Of a DNA stretch of 64,000 nt, positions 19,481 through 29,084 are shown one piece after another. The notes below the pieces were generated by a model that saw only the letters and a list, made by a program, of their open reading frames with translations, was not told the origin of the DNA and made no database searches. Numbering within the stretch: position 1 is the stretch's first letter; each line of letters starts with the position of its first letter. Source of the DNA: Paguma larvata (lineage: Eukaryota > Chordata > Mammalia > Carnivora > Viverridae); NCBI GenBank assembly GCA_030068075.1, contig CM057825.1:121571434-121635433 (forward strand). Reading direction: 5' to 3'. The translations under genes and the position numbers were made by a program.

Positions 19481-19992
19481 TCACTTGACATGTGTTGGAC
19501 AGAATCTTAATATAAGACCCCAAGATCTTCTTCCCCTTTGGTATAAATTTCCTGCATAATTCCGAGGACTATAAAGATGATGGATTTTATTCTCATGATT
19601 AAGTTATGCTATGTGGCACGGCTGACCTCAAAGATTATCCCAGCAGGGATGATCTAGTCACATGAGCCTTTAAAAAGTAGAGAGTTTTCTCTGGCTGGTC
19701 ATAGAAAGGGACATCACAGAGACTCAAAGCATGAGAAAGATTCATTGTCAAGGAGATTCTTTGCTGCTGAAGGAGGAACCACATGGCAAGAACCTAAGAT
19801 GAGCCTCTAGAAGCTGAGAATGGTCCCAGGCCAACAAGTAGCAAGACAACAAGGACATCAGTCTTACAACCCCAAGGATGTGAATTCTTCCAACAACCCA
19901 AGGTTGCTCAGAAATAGAACTCTCTGTAGTTGAACCTCTAGATTAGGATGCAGATTAGTGGATACCATGATTTTGACCTTGAGGCATCTTCA

Positions 19993-20458
19993 AAGTTTTT
20001 TCTTCAATGCTTATTTATTTTGAAAGAGAGTGTTTTGAAAGACAGTGCACGTGCATGTGTGAGGGGGTGAGGGGACAGAGAGAGAGGAGAAAGGGAATCC
20101 CAAGCAGTCTCTGCTGTGTCGACGCTGAGCACAACATGGGGCTCGAACCCATGAACCATGAGATCATAACCTGAGCCAAAATCAAGAGTTGGCTGCAGGG
20201 TGCCTGGGTGGCTCAGTTGGCTAGGTGGCTGACTCTTGGTCTCAGCACAGGTCATGATCTCAAGGTCCAGGAGTCTGAGCCCTGCATTGGTCTCTGCCCT
20301 GCTAGGGCAGAGCTTGCTTAAGGATTCTCTCTCTCCCTCTGTCTGCCCCTCCTCCGTTCTCTCTGTCTCTCCCTCTCAAAATAAACAAACAAACAAACAA
20401 ACTTAAAAAAAAAAAAAAGAATCAGATTCTTAACCAACTGAGCTACCCAGGGGTCCCT
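19993..20458 (-). mobile_element. CAN-SINE (older subtype), interrupted by another SINE
   Basis: The poly-T side begins near 19997. The body has AATCCCAAGCAGTCTCTGCTGTG and CAAAATCAAGAGTTGGCTGCAG, then a plus-strand SINE interrupts (20198-20418). The head finishes as AACCAACTGAGCTACCCAGGGGTCCC. Outer TSD TGAGGCATCTT at both ends. Confidence 0.9.
20198..20418 (+). mobile_element. CAN-SINE nested in a minus-strand SINE
   Basis: Head GGGTGCCTGGGTGGCTCAGTTGG. The GCCCTGCTAGGGCAGAGCTTGC and TTAAGGATTCTCTCTCTCCC wording marks a subtype different from the common CTGCTTCGGATTCTGTGTCTCCC form. The tail is (AAAC)n plus a poly-A run. Confidence 0.93.
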
Positions 20459-20634
20459 ATCCTGAGGCATCTTTCGCAGAAAACCTAGCTACACTGTGCC
20501 AGACTCCAGACCTACAGAACTTTGAACAAAGAGTGTTATTGGTGGCTAAATTTATGGTAATTTGTTACACAGCAATAGAAAGCGAATATACCCCATATTA
20601 GGATCAACTAAGTTACACTACTGTTAAAAAAATT

Positions 20635-20960
20635 ATTTTAGAAACCACAGACTCTCAGAATCATGCAGTAGCCAAGGTTTATTTCTCACTTGCACAAATT
20701 TCTGACATGTGTCATTGGAAGGAGTCTTCTCAAAAATATCACCCAGGGATTGGAGACGTGGAGGTTCCTTTTTAGGGCGTGCTTCCATGGTTGCTGGGGG
20801 AAGAACAGAGCACGAGGGTTTCACAGCAGCCTGGCCATGACTCATGTCCCTTCTGCACACAAGCCGTTGAGCATAACTAGTTGCTCGGCTTTGCCCAGCG
20901 TCAAGGAGGCTGAGAAGTATGATCTCCTTTTACCGGTCAACCATGACCACCTGAGTCTGC
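20635..20960 (-). mobile_element. Ancient repeat, family A (tentative)
   Basis: AAGGTTTATTTCTCACTTGC, GGGGGAAGAACAGAGCACGAGGG, TTTCACAGCAGCCTGGCCATGACTCATGTCCC and CAAGCCGTTGAGCATAACTAGT match a mammalian repeat also seen at 32545-32880 (GAAGGAACACAGGCCTTGGAGGG .. GGCCAGAACCAGTCACATGG). The 146-codon plus-strand frame at 20690-21130 is derived from it and is not a gene. Confidence 0.5.
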
Positions 20961-21148
20961 TGTCTTTTATCCCTGTACTTCTGGAACTTGGCAGATTCTA
21001 CCAATACAGTGTACATGGGGCTACATTGAAGAGCTCATCCATTCGGGCATCTAAGAGTAGCCATTTACAGAAAGAATCAAGTCCGCGGGTGCATGCGGTT
21101 AAGCCTTCACACTGTTCTTTACATTTTTAAATCAGTTGCCAACGTTTA

Positions 21149-21363
21149 AAAAAAACATTAAAAAAATTTTTTTTAATGTTTATTTATTTTTGAGAGAGAG
21201 AGCATGAGCAGGGGGAGGGGCACAGACAGGAGACACAGAATCCGAAACAGGCTCCAGGCTCTGAGCTGTCAGCACAGAACCACGGGGCTCGAACTCAGGA
21301 ACGGGGAGATCATGACCTGAGCTGAAGCCGGACGCCCAACCGACTGAGCCACCCAGGCACCCC
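21149..21363 (-). mobile_element. SINEC with a long exact TSD
   Basis: T-rich start, GAGAGAGAGCATGAGC, right end GAGCCACCCAGGCACCCC. TSD CAGTTGCCAACGTTTAAAA is identical at 21133-21151 and 21364-21382. That points to a comparatively young insertion. Confidence 0.97.
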
Positions 21364-21382
21364 CAGTTGCCAACGTTTAAAA

Positions 21383-22370
21383 CATTGGAACTTTTCCCAT
21401 AAAAATTTCAATCGATGGCTTCTCTCAAAACATTTGGGAGAACGCTCAATGATCTACTTCAAAGAACAAGGTGGAACTGTATGGCCCGACCTACAAAGTT
21501 TTCTAAAGAGCACTGTTACTTGAGAAAAAATAGAGTAAAAGTTTTTTAGAGTGTGTATAATAGAATGCATAGACAATGAACTAGAAGACATAGGATGTAT
21601 CGAAAAAGAACTAGAAGAACATAGACACCAGACTACAAATCGTAGTTCCCTAGCAGAAATGGAGTGAAATGGGGGTATTCCATGGCAATCTGGAATTTAT
21701 TTTTATTTTATTTATTTATTTTTTTTGCAATCTGGAATTTCAATGAAGTGTTTTCTCTGACCACGAAAATTCACCAAGTTAGAGTTCCGTCTTACTGGAG
21801 AGGAGAATAAGGTTATGCCTTAAACTGAGAAAATGCCTTACTACCGTTTTTTTTTAAGGCACTTTATTTTCTTTAACCTAGCCGAATAAGATTTCAATGC
21901 ACGGGTGTCCTCACATAATCCTTTTTACAAATTCTACATTTCACTTTTATAAGAAAAGGACAAACAACAACAAACCAGCGTAGGCAAGAATTTTATAAAA
22001 AGAAAGCAAAACTTCAGAATCCTTTACAAGCCCATACGAATCCGCCGTTACTTGTGTGTCCGGTTTAGCACCGTGTCCAGGTGGTGGTAGTCTTAAGAAT
22101 GATCTTGAGACCTTGAGAAAAAAAAATGAATCATCAAAGAGAGATTTAATTACGATGTGGCATTACAGTAGAGAACTATGGTTGTGTCCACTTAGTAGCC
22201 CTTCCATTTTAGGAAATGACCGAGCTCTCCATCGGTTGAGGACTTTTGTCACTTTTGGCCACTTATAAATTATCCCCCGCCCCTCCAACATTCCAGTTGC
22301 CTTTTGAAAACTCATCCCTCACCCATGGTGTTCGGCACGGCCAGTTGGTAAATTCTAGTGTATGCCCTTT
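21383..22370. other. No gene or repeat recognised
   Basis: AT-rich sequence. The phrase GCAATCTGGAATTT occurs twice (21682 and 21727) around a TTTATTTT stretch. Nothing coding is supported. Confidence 0.5.
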
Positions 22371-22371
22371 C

Positions 22372-22905
22372 ATGGTAGACAGAGTCATGATTTGTCCCCC
22401 AGAAATCTCCATGTCCTGATCCTCAGAACTCATGGATACATTATGGGATGTGACAAAGGATAATTAGGGTTTTAAATGGAATTAAGGTTGCTCACCATAC
22501 AACCTTAAAATATGGCGATTATATTGGATTGTGGGGTGTGGGACAGTGTAATTATAAGAGTGCTTAAGAAGGGAAGAGGGGAGGGAAGTGAGGAGAGGCA
22601 GAGGGCGATGTAAGGAAAAACAGAAGAACGTTCAGAGAGAGATACAGCATTGTAAGCTCTGGAGATGGACGAAGGATCCGTGAGCCAAGGAACACAGCCT
22701 TTAGATACTTGGGAATCACGAGGAAACGGATTCTCCCTCAGAGCCTCCAGAAAGGAACACAGCCCTGTTAATATGTCGATTTCAGCCCAGTGAGATCTCT
22801 GTCAGACTTCTGACTTCCAGAACTATAAGCCGATAGATTTGGGTGGATTTAAGCCACTAAGTTTGTGGTCACGTGCTACAGCGGTGATGGGACACTAATA
22901 TAGTA
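22372..22905 (+). mobile_element. MaLR (MLT1/MST-type) LTR
   Basis: GTCATGATTTGTCCCCCAGAAATC, GGATGTGACAAAGGATAATTAGGG, TGTAATTATAAGAGTGCTTAAG, GATGGACGAAGGATCCGTGAGCCAAGGAA, CTCAGAGCCTCCAGAAAGGAACACAGCCC and TTTAAGCCACTAAGTTTGTGGTC run in LTR order. It ends at GGGACACTAATATAGT. No retroviral coding sequence is attached. Confidence 0.78.
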
Positions 22906-23325
22906 GACTAATAGAGTCTCTCGCTGCTGGAGGAGCCAAACCTTCTGGTAGATTCTGCTTCTTGTTATCCTCACGTGGAAGTTCTGCCTTCTCCTGGTTC
23001 GATTCAACCTTCTCCTTCTTTGTGCGACTCTCAAGTGTCCTTTTAACAAACGTAGCCTTTTGTCGAAGCTCTTTGGAACTGTGCTCCTGTTAGTTGCAGT
23101 GTGGAGTCCTGATCATATCTGATGCATCGGGCAGAGGCCCATTTTTCAATAGGTTTTTCATCCCAGGGATTATAAGGAAAGAATCGAAGCGTTCATGAAC
23201 CCATATGAATCCGTTAGCAACGGGAGCTAGAATCGCCTGTGGGTGATCAAGATTCGAATGGATGAAACTTGTTTTAGTAGAATTGTCCTTCTCATTCCAT
23301 TATTTCAATGAAAAAAAGAAAGAAT
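22906..23325. other. No gene or repeat recognised
   Basis: Nothing recognised in about 420 bases. Confidence 0.4.
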
Positions 23326-23329
23326 AAGC

Positions 23330-23450
23330 TCAGGACAATGTGGGGGGTAAGATTCTGGACTTTGGAGCCACACAGAATAGAGTTCAAATCCCACCTCCTC
23401 TGCTGACAAATGATGTGAGGTTTGACGTGTGACACGTCGGGGAAGAATCT
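23330..23450 (+). mobile_element. MIR fragment
   Basis: GATTCTGGACTTTGGAGCCACACAGAATAGAGTTCAAATCCCA is the characteristic MIR 5-prime core. Confidence 0.8.
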
Positions 23451-23689
23451 CCATTCACTCGGCCTCTGGGCTTCCACACCGAGTTTTAATCTTCGTGTTT
23501 CTGACTCCCATCTCTTGTTTCTCAATTTCTTTCAAGGAACGTTATCGATGGTTCCCCTAAGACTGTCGCAGTCTGAACAGTTTCTAGTCTCAGTCTCTTT
23601 CTTTGAGAAAGATGGTTGATGCCACACCGATTTTGAAGGCTAATGGGACTAATACGCTCCAGCAACGTCTACACACGACGAGGGCTCAG

Positions 23690-23800
23690 TAAATGCTAGA
23701 TCATAACATAAAGCCAAGGACAGGTGACCTTCTCTGAAATTCAGTTTCCTCATTTATAAAATGAGGTTAGCGTCTTTCTCACGTGTACTGTTAGGATTTT
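23690..23800 (+). mobile_element. MIR fragment
   Basis: GGTGACCTTCTCTGAAATTCAGTTTCCTCATTTATAAAATGAGGTTAGCG is the MIR middle section. It may be the rest of the copy at 23330, separated by unrelated sequence. Confidence 0.75.
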
Positions 23801-24245
23801 TTAAAAATGAAGGATTTCCAGGGCTTATTAAGCACAAAAAATTGTGGGTTTCCTTCAGCTTTCCCCCAAGAAAGATACGCGAGGAAGCAGCAACGTGAGT
23901 TAGTTCTTCCCTTTCCTCTGGCCTGGCGTCCTGTTTTGTTTCTGAGAAGATGGCAAGACCCGAGTGAGGGCCGTGCTCATTTCTGAAGCTATTTGCCAAA
24001 TACGTGCTCAACTAATTGCGGGTAACGGTGTACGGTGGAGGGAGCTGATCCTGATCTTTCCAGAAAAGCAATTCCTGAGACCTGTCCCCTTACTGCAACC
24101 TTCAAAGCAAGGGATCACAGGCCTGTTGGTCTAGATTGACTCCTCATATGGGGTGTGGGGTGTTCAGGAATGTTTACTTTTCCCTGAAATTCAAATAAGT
24201 ACTGACTCATAAGTGAAGGGCTAGATGATACAAAAGAAAAAACAG
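23801..24245. other. No gene or repeat recognised
   Basis: An 85-codon minus-strand open frame covers part of this interval, partly over the MIR. No coding support. Confidence 0.45.
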
Positions 24246-24464
24246 AGGCCCCTGCGTGGCTCAGTCCATTAAGCGCCCGACTTCGGTTCAGCTCATGATC
24301 TTGTGGTCCATGAGTTTGAGCCCTGTGTTGGGCTCTGTGCTGACAGCTCAGAGCCTGGAGCCTGCTCTAGACTCTGTGTCTCCCTCTCTCTCTGCCCCTC
24401 TCCTGCTTGCGCTCTGTCTCTCTCTCAAAAATAAATGAACATTAAAAAATTAAAAAAAAAAAAA
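24246..24464 (+). mobile_element. SINEC, full length
   Basis: Head GAGGCCCCTGCGTGGCTCAG, B-box region GTCCATGAGTTTGAGCCC, tail AATAAATGAACATTAAAAAATT plus A run. Confidence 0.94.
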
Positions 24465-25014
24465 GATTCCCCATTGAGATATAAATATAAAAAACCCAGA
24501 TATTCTATGTTCCTGCCCTTTTGGCTGGCCCACAGCCTCTGCAATTATATAAAATATACCCCAATTCTACATTATTTTTGGGGGGGACAAAATATAAATT
24601 TTTTTTTCATTGTACATGTATAGAAAGCAATTTCAAAGTACTTTTTATTAGAGGAAACATCTTACTTTTGATCGTTTTGAGTACATTTTGCTTTGTGTTA
24701 AAATCCAGTAGACAATTGTTAGCTGTAGTTGTGCAGTGATATCTTGCTAACCTAGGCAGAACAAAGATGGAAAATCATCTAAAAGGGATATTTCGGTATC
24801 GATGATTAATGTTCCATAGGAAGTCGGTGTAATCACAAACTTAAATCTAATATATTAAGGAATTAGCCTCACTTTGCCTCTGGTGAGCTGTGTATTCTGT
24901 GGTTCATCATCTTTGTTGAGAAATATTACTTTTGAGAAAAATATCTCGGCTGTGATAGTTTCTATTGCAGAGCACGGCCACTAGGGGCAGCATCACCTAT
25001 TAAGTGGATTCCTG
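24465..25014. other. No gene or repeat recognised
   Basis: AT-rich. Contains GGCCACTAGGGGCAGCA near 24977, which resembles a CTCF core but deviates at the last GGC. Confidence 0.4.
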
Positions 25015-25154
25015 GGTACTTTGACGTGTATATGGAAAATACTGTGGCCTGCCCTGTGACTTTGGGAAATCACTTCGTGTTGGGCCTCAGTTTCCCCAAC
25101 AAGGCTTTGGGCTAGATGAGCCCTGGGGCCCTGACAGTTAAAATTCTGTGGCTC
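25015..25154 (+). mobile_element. MIR fragment
   Basis: GCCCTGTGACTTTGGGAAATCACTT, GGGCCTCAGTTTCCCC and GGGCTAGATGAGCCCTGGGGCCC are MIR-like. A SINE ends it inside AAATTCTGTGGCTC. Confidence 0.6.
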
Positions 25155-25377
25155 GGGGCACCTGGGTGGCTTAGTCGGTCGAGCGTCCGACTTCGGCTCA
25201 GGTCATGATCTCGCAGTCCATGAGTTCAAGCCCCGCATTGGGCTCTGTGCTGACAGCTCAGAGCCTGGAGCCTGCTTCTTCGGATTCTGTGTCTCCCTCT
25301 CTCTCTCTGCCCCTCCCCCACTCATGCTCTGTCTCTCTCTGTCTCAAAAATAATAAACATTAAAAAAAATTAAAAAA
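25155..25377 (+). mobile_element. SINEC with exact TSD
   Basis: Head GGGGCACCTGGGTGGCTTAGTCGG, tail AATAATAAACATTAAAAAAAATT. TSD AAATTCTGTGGCTC at 25141-25154 and 25378-25391. Confidence 0.97.
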
Positions 25378-25391
25378 AAATTCTGTGGCTC

Positions 25392-25724
25392 AATGATGAT
25401 TAGTTTCTGTTGTGATGAGGGTGGAGAAAAGTGGAGGTCTGAGCTGTAATTCCGTGGCGTTCACTCTATGCCTTAGAGAGAGTCAACCCCTGTCACTGGT
25501 TCTTCGTTTTCTTAATGATGAAATGAGATGAGGTCAATATTTCCCAAATGCCCATTTCTCTTCTGCATGCAAACAAATGCTAGTTTCTGGTCAAACACGT
25601 TTAGAAACGCAGAGCTGAGAAAGTTGAATGGGCTTCTTTTTCTAGAATTTCGTGGAGTCTTTTAACTGACAATAGGATAGGTACTGAGATGCCAGACATA
25701 AAATGATTGACCAGGGATGATGGT
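25392..25724. other. No gene or repeat recognised
   Basis: Mixed sequence. The 75-codon minus-strand frame at 25601-25828 overlaps repeat text and is not supported. Confidence 0.4.
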
Positions 25725-25796
25725 GGTTGTATTTGTTTTCTAGGGCCATCGTGGCAAATTACCACAAAGTGGGTGGCTTTAAAACACAGAGGTCTG
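25725..25796 (-). mobile_element. MaLR LTR end fragment
   Basis: TTGTTTTCTAGGGCCATCGTGGCAAATTACCACAAAGTGGGTGGCTTTAAAACA is the familiar reverse-strand start of an MLT1-type LTR. It is cut off by a SINE. Confidence 0.72.
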
Positions 25797-26005
25797 GGGT
25801 TCCCTGAGTGGCTAGGTCGGTCAAGCATCCAACTTCAGCTCAGGTGGTGATCTCACAGTTTGTGAGTTCGAGCCCTGCGTTGGGCTCTGTGCTGACAGCT
25901 CAGAGCCTGGAGCCTGCTTCAGATTCTGTGTCTCCCTCTCTCTCTTTGCCCCTCCCTCTGCTCGTGAAAGAGAGAGAGAGAAAGAGAGAGAGGAAGAAAC
26001 CCTGT
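25797..26005 (+). mobile_element. SINEC with a (GA)n-replaced tail
   Basis: Head GGGGTTCCCTGAGTGGCTAGGTCGG, body to CCCCTCCCTCTGCTCGTG. A GAGAGA run then replaces the usual TCTC and A-rich tail. Confidence 0.88.
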
Positions 26006-26009
26006 GATA

Positions 26010-26105
26010 AAGGTGCCATAATCTCGTCCCCATTTTTCAACCAAAGAAACGCAGGTTCTGAGAGGCTGACTGGTGCCCAAGTGTCTCCACTGGTAGAATG
26101 AACTT
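26010..26105 (-). mobile_element. MIR fragment
   Basis: TCGTCCCCATTTTTCAACCAAAGAAACGCAGGTTCTGAGAGG is the reverse-strand MIR core. Confidence 0.65.
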
Positions 26106-26375
26106 GACCTTCCCTCCATTTCTGACGGGATCCCCAAGCCTAAGGTCCTACCACGATGCTGGCTTTCTTCTTACATCACTACATGCATAAATCTCTCGAG
26201 AGTTTCGAAGTCTGATAAATGCATCTTTCTTCAACATTTCACCTCCACAAAATGATAAACCACTTTTTGCCCCAAATGGGACATGTAACAGCTGATGGTG
26301 TACCCGTTAATGTAGGCGATGCCCGCATGCAGGGCACACAAGGGAGGCAGTATTCCTTTTTTAAAAAAAAAATTA

Positions 26376-26764
26376 TTTTAGAGGGAGAGAATGTGAGCTG
26401 GGGAGAGGGGCAGAGAGAGAGACAGAATCTTTTATTTTTTTTAATTGTTTATTTATTTTTGAGAGAGAGACAGAGCGCAAACAGGGGAGGGGCAGAGAGA
26501 GAGGGAGACACAGAATCTGAAGCAGGCTCCAGGCTCCGAGCTGTCAGCACAGAGTCTGACTCGGGGCTCGAACTCATGAGCCGTGAGGTCATGACCCGAG
26601 CTGAAGTCAGACGCCCAACCGACTGAGCCGCCCACGCGCCCTGAGAATCTTAAGCAGGCTCCATGCTCGGCCTGACACGGGGCTCCATCCAATGACCCTG
26701 GGGTCATGGCCTGAGCCGAAATCAAGAGTCAGACACTCAACCGACTGAGCCACCCAGACGCCCC
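26376..26764 (-). mobile_element. CAN-SINE interrupted by another SINE
   Basis: The left part (26376-26428) reads GAGGGAGAGAATGTGAGCTGGGGAGAGG..GACAGAATCT. The remainder (26642-26764) reads GAGAATCTTAAGCAGGCTCC..AAATCAAGAGTCAGACACTC..GAGCCACCCAGACGCCCC. The target AAAAATTATTTT appears on both outer flanks. Confidence 0.9.
26429..26641 (-). mobile_element. SINEC nested in a SINE of the same orientation
   Basis: TTTATTTTTTTTAATTGTTTATTTATTTTTGAGAGAG at left, GAGCCGCCCACGCGCCC at right. Short TSD AGAATCTT on both sides, taken from the host SINE. Confidence 0.93.
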
Positions 26765-26779
26765 TAAAAAATTATTTTG

Positions 26780-27600
26780 AAGTAATTGTGGGCTCACAGG
26801 AAGTTGCTGTACAAGTCACCGCACATGGAGTACTCACTCAGCTTCCCTAGTGGTGACGTCGTAGGTAGCTGTGGGGCCGTGCCCAGGCCCGGAAATCGAC
26901 ACTGATCCAGGGCTGTCATCTAGACGACAGACCCCATTCCGATTTCGCCAGTTTTTGCGTGCACGTGCGTGTGTGTCTTGCCGTTTGATCCCGCGTACAG
27001 CTTCACGTAACCACCACATCCTGGTCCGGAACCAGTCACCTGCAGAGGAGCCCCTGTCTGTGGTCCCCTTCATGTCACTTCACACCTTCAAGAACAGCCC
27101 TCAACTGCAGTCTCTCTGTCTTCAGCACCCACCCCTTTCCACGCTCCCGCTTTGTCGGAGACCCCACACATCCCAGCCTCCGGGTCCTCGGCAGACAGCC
27201 GAAGCCATCTAACACGGACTGGCCTTTTTTGGTTTTTCCCCTCTAATTTCACACATGTCTGCTGGTGGCAGGAGACGCCGGCGCCCCAGAATCATGAGGA
27301 ATGAGACGAAGCGATTTGTCGTTGAAGCAAAGATATTTCAGTAGCAAAGGTGAGTTACAGTAAAAAAAACAAAAAACGGAAACAGAAACAGAAACAAACA
27401 AACCAAACGACACAACGCAGGAGGTGGTCTGCAGACGGGGCAGAGAGGATGGGGTGGGAATGCATCACGTTTACAGAGCGCCGAGTTAAGAGAGAACTTG
27501 GAACCTAACTTAGAGGTCGAAGGGTTTAATGATATCCAACGGAAGGGAGAAAATGCCGGCGATGTTGTCCCTGAAAATGCCTAATGCGCCCATCACAAGT
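26780..27600. other. No gene or repeat recognised
   Basis: Rising GC and CpG content. AAACAGAAACAGAAACAAACAAACC near 27380 is a short simple repeat. Open frames of 79-113 codons at 26834-27212 show no domain or splice support. Confidence 0.45.
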
Positions 27601-27910
27601 GGAAATTCAAAGAATGTGTTCTATTCCTGCATTTCAAGGCCCTTTCGCGAAAGGAGATTTTCGATCCGGCCGGCCACTCGCAACGGTGACTCATCCGGCC
27701 GGGGTGGGTGACGCAGCAGGGCTGGGGCGAGGCGGCGGGTCCGGCCGGTCCCTGACAAGGCCCGCTGATCTCAAAAGAGGTGATGTCACCAAAGGGCAGG
27801 CCTCCCGCTTTCTCCGATGAGCTGCGAGGGAAAACTCACCGAATCTGTCCCCGGAAGAGCCAAGTGTGCGCTGAAGCCAGCGCGGCAGAGGCGGTGTGGA
27901 GATCGGTGAA
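27600..27910. promoter_or_regulatory. CpG-rich patch with palindromes (candidate regulatory element)
   Basis: The patch is rich in CpG compared with its surroundings. It contains the perfect 14-base palindrome CCTTTCGCGAAAGG (27641-27654, E2F-like core). TCCGGCCGG occurs three times (27665, 27694, 27740), with an AP-1 consensus TGACTCA at 27687-27693 and TGATGTCACC at 27781. No confident start codon or splice donor is visible, so it reads as an enhancer, orphan CpG island or non-coding promoter. The function is inference. Confidence 0.55.
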
Positions 27911-28200
27911 CGCAAGGAACTAATAGAGACGGCTCGGCTAAGTGTTGAACTCATTAGTTCAGCTTTTGTGTCTCTGGCTGTTAGAGGAATTCAAAGACTA
28001 TATTATGGCACTTTCAGATAAATGGTTGAAGCCCACACTAAGCGAGTCAGAAAAATCCATTAATTTGTAAAACCTCACCGCTGGAAATAATGTCACGTCC
28101 GTCTTTTTCCAGGCGGTGGATTTTTCAAGGTGATTTGGCTCACGGTCCTCGAAGTTTCACTTGGTACGTGACGGAGTAGAGTTGGGTTGGTTGCTTACAT
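27911..28200. other. Single-copy AT-rich sequence, possible conserved element
   Basis: Contains TCCATTAATTTGTAAAACC and ACTCATTAGTTCAGC, the kind of TAAT-rich text often seen in conserved non-coding elements. No repeat or gene recognised. Confidence 0.35.
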
Positions 28201-28204
28201 CATT

Positions 28205-28445
28205 CGTGCGTCTTGTAATTTATTCCACAAGGATTTATTGGGCCCCTGCGATGCAGCTGACACAGTTCTAGGGACTAGAGATATAGGGGTTGATGGAATG
28301 AATGCAAGTCCTTACCTTCTTGGAGCTTACGTTTCCTGGGGAAGGAGGAGAGTAAGGAGGGAAACGCATCATGCCATGTTCCGTGGTGATATACGCTATG
28401 GGACACAAACAAATAAACCGATAGCAGGAGAGAGGGAGAAATGAG
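28205..28445 (-). mobile_element. L2 LINE 3-prime end
   Basis: Reverse-strand L2 3-prime end: TTCCACAAGGATTTATTGGGCCCC, CTAGGGACTAGAGATA, CCTTCTTGGAGCTTACGTTTCCTGGGG, ACAAACAAATAAACCGATAGC. The 85-codon open frame in it is repeat-derived. Confidence 0.85.
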
Positions 28446-28454
28446 AATAGCCTG

Positions 28455-28745
28455 AGTGATGAATCAGTGATTGTTTATTGAACACCTACTATGTGCTATG
28501 CATTTCGTGGGTGGTTGGGGGAAGAGTAGAGGAAACAGAAAGGTTTCCTGGACACCCACCTGAAGGGCCAGGCATTAAACTGGTGATCCTCAGGGATCAG
28601 GTACGGGATTACCCCCGACAGCCCTCCAAGACGGGTGTTATTCTCATTCTACAATGAAGATTTGGGGATTCCAAAAATTTTAAGGACTCTTCACAGCAGA
28701 AAATTCCAGCCCTAAGAATGTAACTCAGATAGTTGGTTCTGAAGC
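28455..28745 (-). mobile_element. MIR/L2 fragments
   Basis: TTGTTTATTGAACACCTACTATGTGCTATGC starts a MIR-like reverse copy. GTGTTATTCTCATTCTACAATGAAGATTTGGGGATTCC and CCCTAAGAATGTAACTCAG are its core. Confidence 0.7.
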
Positions 28746-29084
28746 TATTTCACTCCTGCAGCATTCCCTTCTCTGTACAGACAGAATTGGAGAAAGGCCT
28801 CACAAATGAGTAAGCTTGGTGGTTGGTTCTCAACCAGACATGCCGTGAAAAGATAGCAACTATCAAGGACAAGCTAAACCAAAAGGTCCTCTCCACTTGA
28901 TTGTATTTTTCTACCAAGGAATCGGAAGTTATCCGAGGGTCTTATGGGTCTCGGGTTCAGCATTCAGAACATCAGATGTTATTGACGATGGATATGTGGA
29001 AGTATCGACAAACCCGATCAGGACGATTTCGCATAACAGAAATTCTGACTCATAAAAAATAGACCCCAAAAATCGTTGAGCACT
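28746..29084. other. No gene or repeat recognised
   Basis: Nothing recognised in about 340 bases. Confidence 0.4.

Larger units (their letters stand above)
19485..20585 (+). mobile_element. MaLR (MLT1-type) LTR, split by nested SINEs
   Basis: The left part has TTGGACAGAATCTTAATATAAGACCCCAAGATC, CAAAGATTATCCCAGCAGGG, GAGCCTCTAGAAGCTGAGAA and GATTTTGACCTTGAGG. The right part has CAGAAAACCTAGCTACACTGTGCC, GACTCCAGACCTACAGAAC and TATGGTAATTTGTTACACAGCAATAGAAAGC. This is the usual end of MLT1-like LTRs. The SINE pair 19993-20458 lies between the parts. Confidence 0.72.

Noticed and set aside
20690..21130. 146-codon plus-strand frame
   Set aside because: Lies across an ancient interspersed repeat also seen near 32.6 kb.
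24975..24992. CTCF core motif
   Set aside because: CCACTAGGGGCAGC misses a G in the GGC part of the consensus. Too weak alone.
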